Shown: in pieces, positions 24,178 through 34,549 of the stretch
How positions within the stretch are numbered: the first letter of the stretch is position 1
How the letters are laid out: every line of letters begins with the position of its first letter
Assembly: GCF_020873875.1 (NCBI RefSeq)
Contig: NZ_JAHWGU010000020.1
Span: 113,763 to 177,762, forward strand
Reading direction: 5' to 3'
Length of the DNA stretch: 64,000 nucleotides
Source of the DNA: Actinoplanes sp. DH11
GTDB lineage: Bacteria > Actinomycetota > Actinomycetes > Mycobacteriales > Micromonosporaceae
Translations under genes and position numbers: made by a program
Notes under the pieces: generated by a model
Seen by the model: the letters and a program-made list of their open reading frames with translations, nothing else
The model's database searches: none
Told to the model about the DNA's origin: nothing

Positions 24178-26157
24178 ATGCCCGTGCTGAGCCGGCGTCA
24201 GACCAACGTGGTGTTCGTCGCGATCCTGCTCGGCATGCTGCTGGCCGCCCTCGACCAGACGATCGTCTCGACCGCGCTGCCGACGATCGTGGCCGACCTC
24301 GGCGGTGCCGGCCACATGTCGTGGGTCGTCACCGCGTACCTGCTGGCCGAGACGATCGCCACCGTGCTGGCCGGCAAGTTCGGCGACCTGTTCGGCCGCA
24401 AGCTCGTCTTCCAGGTCAGCGCGGTCGTCTTCGTGGCCGGCTCGGCCCTCTGCGGTGTCGCGCAGGACATGGCGATGCTGGTGGCCGCCCGCGCGATCCA
24501 GGGCATCGGCGGCGGTGGCCTGATGGTCACCGCGATGGCGCTGATCGCCGACGTCATCCCGCTCCGCGAGCGGGGGAAGTACCAGGGCGCCCTCGGCGCG
24601 GTCTTCGGCATCACCACGGTGGTCGGACCCACCCTGGGCGGCCTGTTCACCGACCACCTGAGCTGGCGGTGGGCGTTCTACATCAACGTGCCGATCGCGA
24701 TCGTCGTGATCGGCATGGCGGCCAAGGCCATCCCGTCGATCCGGACCGCGGGCCGGCCGGTCGTCGACTACGCCGGCATCGGCCTGATCGCCGCGGCCGC
24801 CACCACGATGATCCTGGCCCTGGAGTGGGGCGGCAGCGAGTACGCCTGGAGCTCGCCCACCATCATCGGGATGTTCGCCGGCTCGATCGCGCTCTTCGCG
24901 GCGTTCGTCGCCGTCGAGCTCCGCGCCCAGGAACCGATGCTGCCGATGCGGCTGTTCCGCAACTCCGTCTTCACGGTCTGCTCGACGCTCAGCTTCATCG
25001 TCGGCTTCGCGATGCTCGGCGCGATGACGTTCCTGCCCACCTACCTCCAGTACGTCGACGGCGTCTCGGCGACCGGCTCCGGGGTGCGGACCCTGCCGAT
25101 GGTGGCCGGTCTCTTCCTCACCTCGATGCTCTCCGGGAACCTGGTCAGCCGCACCGGCCGCTACAAGGCGTTCCCGATCGCCGGCGGCGCCGTGATGACG
25201 GTCGGCCTCTACCTGATGTCGACCATGGACGCGGGAACCAGCACGTGGCTGGAATCGCTCTACATGTTCGTGCTGGGCGCCGGGATCGGCCTGTCCATGC
25301 AGGTGCTCACGATCGTCGTGCAGAACACCGTGCCCTACGCCGACCTGGGCACCGCGACCTCGGGCGTGACGTTCTTCCGTACCCTGGGCAGCTCGTTCGG
25401 CACCGCGATCTTCGGCACCCTGTACAGCGGCCGGCTCGAGGACGGCCTCGGCGAGGCCCTCGTCGCGACCGGGGTGCCGCCCACCACGGCGCAGAGCCCG
25501 GAAGCGCTCAAGGCCCTGGACGCGGCGCTGGCCGGACCCATCGTCGCGGCCTACGCGGACGCGATCAACTACGTGTTCCGCTGGGTGGTGCCGGTCGCCG
25601 TGCTCGGCTTCCTGGTCGCCTGGCTGCTCAAGGAACTGCCGCTGCGGGACAGCGCGCGGGTCGCCGCGAGCGACGTCGGCGAGGGCTTCTCCCCGCCCGC
25701 GGCGGACGACCGGATCGGTCAGCTGGAACGACAGATCAGCGACACCATGCGGCGGGCGCGCGACGACCGTACGGTCCTCGACCGCGTCCTGGCCGACTCC
25801 GGCACCGCGCTGAACCCGTCGCAGGCGTGGGCGATCGGCCAGACGCACCTGCACCTGACCGCCAAGGGCCGGGCCGAGCTGCCGGCCATCGCGCGCCAGC
25901 ACCGGATGCCCCCTGAGGTGCTGGAACCCGCCTTCGACGAGCTCTGTGCGGCAGGTTACGCCCGGGTGGAGGGCGACGACGTGCACCTCACCGAGGCCGG
26001 TCAGGAACAGTTCGAGCGGGTCCGGCACGCCTGGCGGCAGTGGCTCGACGCGAACCTGGACGACATCGCGCGCACCGAACCCGACGACCGGGTGCTGATC
26101 GACCAGGCCTTGAACAACATCGCCACCCGGCTGGTCGACGAGCATCGGCCCGTTTGA
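24178..26157 (+). CDS. DHA2-family MFS drug exporter with C-terminal winged-helix-like domain
   Basis: A 659-residue protein. The first ~500 residues carry the 14-helix DHA2 (EmrB/QacA) pattern, with motif D1-like LLAALDQTIVSTALPTIVAD, motif A GKFGDLFGRK and motif C GAVFGITTVVGPTLGG. A final membrane helix ends near residue 490. The last ~150 residues are soluble and read like a winged-helix domain (LHLTAKGRAELPAIARQH, FDELCAAGYARVEGDDVHLT), followed by a helical tail. Exporters of this family are proton-drug antiporters. The soluble domain probably faces the cytoplasm and may gate or sense drug. A possible ribosome site (AGGTGAGG) precedes ATG 24178. Confidence 0.88.
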   Translation: MPVLSRRQTNVVFVAILLGMLLAALDQTIVSTALPTIVADLGGAGHMSWVVTAYLLAETIATVLAGKFGDLFGRKLVFQVSAVVFVAGSALCGVAQDMAMLVAARAIQGIGGGGLMVTAMALIADVIPLRERGKYQGALGAVFGITTVVGPTLGGLFTDHLSWRWAFYINVPIAIVVIGMAAKAIPSIRTAGRPVVDYAGIGLIAAAATTMILALEWGGSEYAWSSPTIIGMFAGSIALFAAFVAVELRAQEPMLPMRLFRNSVFTVCSTLSFIVGFAMLGAMTFLPTYLQYVDGVSATGSGVRTLPMVAGLFLTSMLSGNLVSRTGRYKAFPIAGGAVMTVGLYLMSTMDAGTSTWLESLYMFVLGAGIGLSMQVLTIVVQNTVPYADLGTATSGVTFFRTLGSSFGTAIFGTLYSGRLEDGLGEALVATGVPPTTAQSPEALKALDAALAGPIVAAYADAINYVFRWVVPVAVLGFLVAWLLKELPLRDSARVAASDVGEGFSPPAADDRIGQLERQISDTMRRARDDRTVLDRVLADSGTALNPSQAWAIGQTHLHLTAKGRAELPAIARQHRMPPEVLEPAFDELCAAGYARVEGDDVHLTEAGQEQFERVRHAWRQWLDANLDDIARTEPDDRVLIDQALNNIATRLVDEHRPV

Positions 26158-26174
26158 TCCGGCCCGCGGCAGGC

Positions 26175-26180
26175 TATCGT
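26175..26180 (+). promoter_or_regulatory. -10 box (TATCGT) of a probable leaderless gene
   Basis: TATCGT is followed by six bases (CCACCA) and ATG 26187, with no ribosome site. Confidence 0.5.
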
Positions 26181-26186
26181 CCACCA

Positions 26187-27392
26187 ATGGGATTGCTGGA
26201 TCGGTTCGCCGGCTCGCCACAGCGCCGCTTCGCCCATCTCGCCCTCCGGGTGGCTCGTGGCACCCCGGGGGTGGAGCGCGCCGACTACCGGCCGGACGAG
26301 TTCGCGATCGCGATCCACCGGGCCGGCGGGACGGGCCCGGCCCACCTCTACCTCTCGAACGTCTTCCGCGAGACCGCGGACGCCAGCCCGGCGGAGCGCC
26401 GGGAGCGGCTGGAGCGCCTGGTCCGGCTGATGGCCTCGCCGCCGGCCGAGGACACCTGGGAGACGGTACGGGCGAAGCTGCGTCCCGTGGTCCGCCCGGT
26501 CACCTTCGGCGCCGCCGGCCCGGTGGGCATGCGCCCGCCCCTGTCCCGGTCCGCGATGCCGTTCCTGCGGGAACTCATCGTGATCGACGCGCCGGACGCC
26601 ATGGCGTACGTGATACCGGACCGCCTGGACGAGTGGGGGGTGACCGCCGACGACGTGTTCGCGGCCGCCCGGGAGAACCTGGCCGAGGTCGCCCGGCGTT
26701 CGCTGAGCCGGCCGTGGCCGTCCGGTCCCAGCCTGATCCGGATGCTCGACGACGGCGACGGCTACTTCACCTCGCTGCTGCTGGCGCCCGGCTGGCTGGC
26801 CGACGTCGGCGAGCGGATGGGCACCCCGGTCCTGGCGTTCGCGCCGGACAACAACACCCTGCTGCTCAGCCCGCTGCCGGAGAACGAGGCGGACCAGCTC
26901 TACGCCGTGGTGGAACGCGGCTTCCAGGAGGCGGTGCGCTACCTGTCACCGGTCGGGTACGTCGCGGGCCCCGGTGGCGTCGCCGTGCCGTACCGCCCGC
27001 CCGCCGGTCACCTGCACCACCTGCCGGCCCGGCGCGCCGAGGCGGTGCTCGCCCTCACCGAGTACTCCAACCAGACCGACTGGCTCGCCGAGCAGTACGA
27101 CAAGGCCGGCGTCGACGTGCACGTCGGCAAGCTGATCGCCGTCGAGCCGCCCGGCGGCGGCCCGGCCGAGACCATCGCGACCTGGGTGGCCGGGGTCAGC
27201 ACGCTGCTGCCCCGGGCCGACTCGGTGGCGTTCGCCCGGCCCGAGTCCGGCGTCGAGTTCCGGGTGCCGTGGCACCTGGTCGAGGAACAGGCCGGCCTGG
27301 CGCCGGAGCCCCTGCTGGCGCCGTCCCGCTACCGGGTCGACGACTGGCCGGCCGAGGGCGTGCTGCTCAGCCTGCGCGCCGGGGAACTCTGA
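26187..27392 (+). CDS. DUF1444/YtpQ-like protein of unknown function
   Basis: A 401-residue soluble protein. The core (about residues 110-270) recalls the DUF1444 (YtpQ) family: a segment VIDAPDAMAYVIPDRLDEWG, TADDVFAAARENLAE and then a glycine/aspartate region ending in FTSLLLAPGWLADV. The C-terminal third (from about residue 270) is unassigned. The leaderless-type start at 26187 is well supported by the -10 box. The next gene begins 20 bases downstream and could be cotranscribed. No catalytic motif is recognised, so no function is proposed. The family assignment is tentative. Confidence 0.6.
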   Translation: MGLLDRFAGSPQRRFAHLALRVARGTPGVERADYRPDEFAIAIHRAGGTGPAHLYLSNVFRETADASPAERRERLERLVRLMASPPAEDTWETVRAKLRPVVRPVTFGAAGPVGMRPPLSRSAMPFLRELIVIDAPDAMAYVIPDRLDEWGVTADDVFAAARENLAEVARRSLSRPWPSGPSLIRMLDDGDGYFTSLLLAPGWLADVGERMGTPVLAFAPDNNTLLLSPLPENEADQLYAVVERGFQEAVRYLSPVGYVAGPGGVAVPYRPPAGHLHHLPARRAEAVLALTEYSNQTDWLAEQYDKAGVDVHVGKLIAVEPPGGGPAETIATWVAGVSTLLPRADSVAFARPESGVEFRVPWHLVEEQAGLAPEPLLAPSRYRVDDWPAEGVLLSLRAGEL

Positions 27393-27412
27393 GCCCGCCG
27401 TCGCCGGCCGAC

Positions 27413-27985
27413 GTGATCGTCGCGTGGTCCGCCGGCACGTCCCCCTCCGCTGGCCGCCGGCGGGTGCTGGCCGTCGAGGGCCGCTCCGGATCGGGCAAGA
27501 CCACCCTGGCCCGGGACGTCGCCGCCCGGCTGCACGCGCCGCTGCTGCACATGGACGACCTCTACGCCGGGTGGGACGGCCTCGACCGCGGCGTGCGGGC
27601 GCTGCACGACTGGGTGCTGCGGCCGCTCGCCGAGGACCGGCCGGCGGTGTGGCAGCGGTGGGACTGGGCAGCCGGGAGGTACTGCGGGAATCATCCGGTG
27701 CCGGCGGCGGACTGGCTGGTCGTCGAGGGCGTCGGCTCGGGTGCGCGGCTGCTCCGGCCGTACCTCTGCGGGATCGTCTGGCTGGAGGCCCCCGCCGCGG
27801 TGCGCAAGCGCCGCGCCCTGGCCCGCGACGGTGCGGCATATGCGCCGCACTGGTCGCGGTGGGCCCGGCACGAGGACGCGTTCTACGCCGCCGAGCGGGT
27901 CCGGGAGAACGCGACCCTGGTGATCGGGACCGGCGATCGGGGAGATGCGGGCGACCGGCCGGAAGCGTTTGACCGAGGTCGATAG
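27413..27985 (+). CDS. P-loop nucleoside/uridine-kinase-like ATPase
   Basis: A 190-residue protein with a Walker A motif near the N-terminus (VEGRSGSGKTTLARDVA), a following LLHMDDLYAGWDG segment like the substrate-binding Asp of uridine kinases, and a later VVEGVGSG strand. An R-rich lid (AVRKRRALARD) follows. It belongs to the nucleoside/gluconate-kinase-like P-loop group; the substrate cannot be given. GTG 27413 is the only in-frame start between the preceding stop and the Walker motif that I can support. No clear ribosome site is present, so coupling to the upstream DUF1444-like gene is likely. The frame ends in TAG just before a secreted-protein gene. Confidence 0.75.
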   Translation: MIVAWSAGTSPSAGRRRVLAVEGRSGSGKTTLARDVAARLHAPLLHMDDLYAGWDGLDRGVRALHDWVLRPLAEDRPAVWQRWDWAAGRYCGNHPVPAADWLVVEGVGSGARLLRPYLCGIVWLEAPAAVRKRRALARDGAAYAPHWSRWARHEDAFYAAERVRENATLVIGTGDRGDAGDRPEAFDRGR

Positions 27986-28033
27986 CGTCGGGCCACATCC
28001 GTCCTGTCTGGACCGACACGGGGAGCCACGACC

Positions 28034-28441
28034 ATGCGTATTCTCACGCGACGACTTCTTTCCGGCCTGGCCGCCACGGCGGCCGCCGCGGCGCTGGTGA
28101 TCACCACCGGTGTGACGCCGGCGCATGCCGGGCGGTCCGGTATCGCACACACCCGGGCCGGGAACGGTTTCACCGGCGCGGCCGGGATGGCCCAGTTCTA
28201 CGACCTCGGGGAGAAATTCACGCTCTTCGACTGGGAGCCGGACGGTGCGGGCGTCTACGTCTACTGGATGATCGATGGGGTCAACCAGCCGGGGATCTAC
28301 TTCGGTGGCGGTTCCGGGCAGAGCCAGGAGTTCAACAAGAGCATCCCCGAGGGCCGTGTGGTGAATTTCCGGGTCTGCCTCCGGGACGGCGGGGTCATCC
28401 AGGCCGACACCTGCAGCGTCTGGGCCAACGCCGTCGCCTGA
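28034..28441 (+). CDS. Small secreted protein
   Basis: A 135-residue protein with a clear Sec signal peptide (MRILTRRLLSGLAATAAAAA, cleavage likely after PAHA at about residue 32). The mature part of about 100 residues has two cysteines near the C-terminus (FRVCLRDGG, ADTCSVW), probably one disulfide, in a beta-rich domain with aromatic residues (GVYVYWMIDG). It is shaped like a small secreted enzyme-inhibitor or binding domain, but I cannot assign a family. GGGGAG lies nine bases before the ATG. A hairpin separates it from the convergent PfkB gene. Confidence 0.75.
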   Translation: MRILTRRLLSGLAATAAAAALVITTGVTPAHAGRSGIAHTRAGNGFTGAAGMAQFYDLGEKFTLFDWEPDGAGVYVYWMIDGVNQPGIYFGGGSGQSQEFNKSIPEGRVVNFRVCLRDGGVIQADTCSVWANAVA

Positions 28442-28447
28442 CGTCCG

Positions 28448-28495
28448 CCGCCCGCCGTCGTGGGCGCCCAGGACGGACGCTCCGGCGGCGGGCGG
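28448..28495. terminator. Hairpin between convergent genes
   Basis: CCGCCCGCCG (28448-28457) pairs with CGGCGGGCGG (28486-28495), a ten-base GC stem between the secreted-protein gene and the PfkB gene. Confidence 0.55.
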
Positions 28496-28501
28496 TGCGG
28501 G

Positions 28502-29437
28502 TCAGCTCGTGATCGGGGAGAGTCGGACCCGCTTCGTCAGCTCGAGGATCGCTTCCTTGCGGCCGGTGCCGAGGCCGTGCCGGGTGACGTTCAGGGCGCC
28601 CGCCGCCGCACCGGTCCGGATCGCCTCGTGCGGTTTGCCGCCGCGCGCCAGCACGGTGGCGACACCAGCCGTCATCGAGTCGCCGGCGCCGCGGTGGTCG
28701 ACGACCTGGAGTGACGGCAGCTCGACGAGCAGCGGCTCGTCGTCGAGCAGCGCGATGCCGGGCTGGTCGGCGCGACTGATCATGACAGCGCCGGCGCCCT
28801 CCTCGCGCAGCTTGCGGGCGGCGCCGACCAGGGCGTCGACACTGTCGTCGGCGGCGCGGCCGGCGTCGAGCAGCTCCTCGTGGCTGACCTTGAGGAAGCC
28901 GACGCCGCCCTCGAGCACGGCGGTCAGGTGGTCACCGGAGAGGTCGGCTACCACGGTGCCACCGTGCGTGCCGAGGTCGGTGGCGAGCCGCCGGTACACC
29001 TCCGGGGTGACCACGTCGGGGGCGGCCGGGCCGCTGAGGATGCTCACCCGGGCGCGCATGCCGGCGGCCAGAGTGGTGCTGTAGATCTCGTCGAGGTCGT
29101 GCCGGCCGAGCGGCGCGCCGGCGTGCTCGGCGATCTCGTCCCGGGAGCCGTCGCGGCGGTCGTGCACGTACCAGCCGCTGCCGGCGGAGCGGCGGACGGC
29201 GCGTACCTCGATCTGCTCGTCCCGCAGCAGCAGCGCGATGATCTCGCCGATCTCCCCGCCGACCACGGCGCAGAGGGTGACCGACGCACCCAGGCCCGCG
29301 CACATCCGGGCCTGCCAGATGCCCTGGCCGCCGGGGTGGACGTGCAGTTCCGGCTCGCCGGACTGCTGCTCGATGGTGACGGTCAGCTGAGGCACGGGTG
29401 CGAAGACCATGACCGTGCCCGGGTCGTCGGCTGGCAT
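28502..29437 (-). CDS. PfkB-family sugar kinase, 1-phosphofructokinase-like
   Basis: A 311-residue ribokinase-fold enzyme. The N-terminal VFAPVPQLTVTIEQQ...HVHPGGQGIWQARM matches the substrate region of the 1-phosphofructokinase/tagatose-kinase branch, where NPAxD and GGKGxN are usual; here it is PVPQLT and GGQGIWQA, both unusual. The catalytic anion-hole motif HRGAGDSMTAG is intact, so it should phosphorylate a sugar or sugar phosphate. The altered substrate motifs point to a substrate other than fructose-1-phosphate. It starts nine bases after the stop of a CHASE histidine kinase on the same strand and is probably cotranscribed with it. Confidence 0.82.
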   Translation of the reverse strand: MPADDPGTVMVFAPVPQLTVTIEQQSGEPELHVHPGGQGIWQARMCAGLGASVTLCAVVGGEIGEIIALLLRDEQIEVRAVRRSAGSGWYVHDRRDGSRDEIAEHAGAPLGRHDLDEIYSTTLAAGMRARVSILSGPAAPDVVTPEVYRRLATDLGTHGGTVVADLSGDHLTAVLEGGVGFLKVSHEELLDAGRAADDSVDALVGAARKLREEGAGAVMISRADQPGIALLDDEPLLVELPSLQVVDHRGAGDSMTAGVATVLARGGKPHEAIRTGAAAGALNVTRHGLGTGRKEAILELTKRVRLSPITS

Positions 29438-29446
29438 GGGAGGCAG

Positions 29447-31624
<2,178 letters not shown>

Positions 31625-31687
31625 AGCTGTCCTATCGGACACCGTGCCGCACCGGCTGAGCCGGGCCGCCCCCACCCGGCGGCCCGG

Positions 31688-33046
31688 TCAGGCCGGTGGG
31701 CCGGCCGGGACCGCCTCAGCCGCCGGCGCCTCGGCCGCTGCCGTCTGCCGCAGCGCGGTCCGGGCCCGGATCTGCTGGCTGGTGACCGCCCGTTCGGGGC
31801 GGCTGCGACCGAGGAAGGCGGTCGCCCAGCGGACCAGCGCGCTCGCCCGGTTCCGGCCCTTCGGCAGGTAGGCCCAGTGCACGCCGAGCCAGAGCAGCCA
31901 GCCGGCCAGCCCGCTCAGTCGCAGACCGCGCAGGTCGGCGACCGCGGAGAACCGGGACACGGTGGCGATGTTGCCCTTGTCGAAGTAGTGGAACGGCTTG
32001 CCCGCGGGCTTGCCGGCGAGCCGGTCCCGGATGGTGCGGCCGGCGTAGGTGCCGCCCTGGATCGAGACCTGGGCGACGCCGGGGAGGCCGCCGAGGCTCA
32101 TCACGTCACCGACCACGAAGATCTCCGGGTGGCCGGGGAGGGTCAGGTCGGGTTCGACCTTGATGCGGCCGGCGCGGTCGGTCCCGGCGCCGGTGGCCTC
32201 GGCGAGCCGGCGGGCCAGCGGGGCGGCCGAGACGCCGGCGCTCCAGATCTTCGTCATCGCGGTGAGACGGTCGGTGCCCGTACCGGTGACCAGCTCCACG
32301 CCGGTGGCGTCGACGTCGACCACCCGGGCGCCGAGACGGACCTCGACGCCGATCTTGCGGAGCCGCTTGGCGGCGGCGGCCGACGACTCCGGCGAGAAGG
32401 TCGGCAGCACCCGGTCGACCGCGTCGACGAGCACGATCCGGGCCTTCGCCGGGTCGATCCGGCGGTACTCGCCGGGCAGCGTGCGGTGGGCGATCTCGGC
32501 GATCTGCCCGGCCAGTTCCACGCCGGTCGGCCCGGCGCCGACGATCACGAAGGTCAGCCAGCGCTCGGCCGCCGCGGGGTCGGTCTCCAGTTCGGCCATC
32601 TCGAACGCGTTCATGATCCGCGCGCGCAGCTCGACGGCGTCGTCGATGCTCTTCAGGCCGGGGGCGTGCTCGGCGAACCGGTCGTTGCCGAAGTACGACC
32701 CGGTGGTGCCGGCGGCCAGGATCAGGGTGTCGTAGGGAACCTGGTAGGGCACGCCGTCCGGCGCGGCGGCGGTGACCGTGCGCCCCTCGACGTCGATGTC
32801 GGTCACCCAGCCCAGCAGCACCTCGGTGTTGCGCTGGCCGCGGAAGAACTCGCGGACCGGGGTGGCCACCTCGCCGGGGGAGAGTACGCCGGTGGCGACC
32901 TGGTAGATGAGCGGTTCGAACACGTGGTGGTTGGTCCCGTTGAGGACTGTCACCCGGGCGCCGGCCTTGCGCAGCGCCCGGGCCGCGTACCTGCCGCCGA
33001 AACCGGCCCCGACGATGACGACGCGGTGCTGTGCCTGCTCGGTCAT
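31688..33046 (-). CDS. Type II NADH dehydrogenase-like FAD/NAD(P) oxidoreductase
   Basis: A 452-residue flavoprotein of the NDH-2 family. The FAD motif is VVIVGAGFGGRYAARALRKAG, the NAD motif VIVGAGPTGVELAGQIAEIA, and the second flavin motif IFVVGDVMSLGG. The C-terminal amphipathic region (LSGLAGWLLWLGVHWAYLP) should bind it to the inner face of the membrane, where NDH-2 passes electrons from NADH to menaquinone without pumping protons. AAGGAG precedes ATG 33046 by ten bases; GTG 33049 is almost equal. The gene is a monocistron between a sensor kinase and a subtilase. A Pro/Ala-rich tail of about 25 residues at the end is unusual. Confidence 0.92.
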   Translation of the reverse strand: MTEQAQHRVVIVGAGFGGRYAARALRKAGARVTVLNGTNHHVFEPLIYQVATGVLSPGEVATPVREFFRGQRNTEVLLGWVTDIDVEGRTVTAAAPDGVPYQVPYDTLILAAGTTGSYFGNDRFAEHAPGLKSIDDAVELRARIMNAFEMAELETDPAAAERWLTFVIVGAGPTGVELAGQIAEIAHRTLPGEYRRIDPAKARIVLVDAVDRVLPTFSPESSAAAAKRLRKIGVEVRLGARVVDVDATGVELVTGTGTDRLTAMTKIWSAGVSAAPLARRLAEATGAGTDRAGRIKVEPDLTLPGHPEIFVVGDVMSLGGLPGVAQVSIQGGTYAGRTIRDRLAGKPAGKPFHYFDKGNIATVSRFSAVADLRGLRLSGLAGWLLWLGVHWAYLPKGRNRASALVRWATAFLGRSRPERAVTSQQIRARTALRQTAAAEAPAAEAVPAGPPA

Positions 33047-33174
33047 CACTTTCACGCTCCTTGGTTCCACTCAGTAGAACCCCGGTACGGGCGCGGGAAG
33101 TCCGTACGCAGCGATGACGATCATCACCGGGGCCCGGTGTCACAAAGCCGGGCGCCGTTTCGTCGGGGCGCGCG

Positions 33175-33206
33175 AAAGGGCCCGGCCGGCCGGCCGGGCC
33201 CCCTTT
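33175..33206 (-). terminator. GC-rich hairpin after the subtilase gene
   Basis: AAAGGGCCCGGCCGG folds against CCGGCCGGGCCCCCTTT with a two-base bulge. It lies just past the subtilase stop, with A/T at the base of the stem on both strands, so it could also terminate in the other direction. Confidence 0.65.
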
Positions 33207-33216
33207 GCGGGTGGTT

Positions 33217-34377
<1,161 letters not shown>

Positions 34378-34474
34378 GCTCTTCCTCTCTCGCCTGCCGG
34401 CGAGCGCCTTGGGGGATCGACGCCCGTCACTCGGCTTTAAGGGGAGAGTAAAGTCCGGCCGCTGCTCCTGGCAG

Positions 34475-34500
34475 ATATCGAAATGGATATATCAGAGTGT
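34475..34500 (+). promoter_or_regulatory. AT-rich promoter-like patch
   Basis: GATATCGAAATGGATATATC (34476-34495) is strikingly AT-rich for this DNA. It sits about 55-75 bases before the MASE1 kinase start. TATATC could serve as a -10 box. Confidence 0.35.
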
Positions 34501-34549
34501 GGTGGTCCGCGTTGTTCAGCGGATCGTCGTCCGTGCCGAACTGAGTGGT

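Noticed and set aside
24160..26220. 686-codon minus-strand frame opposite the DHA2 exporter
   Set aside because: Low-complexity His/Arg/Asp/Gly translation, no family features. The plus strand is clearly a 14-helix transporter.
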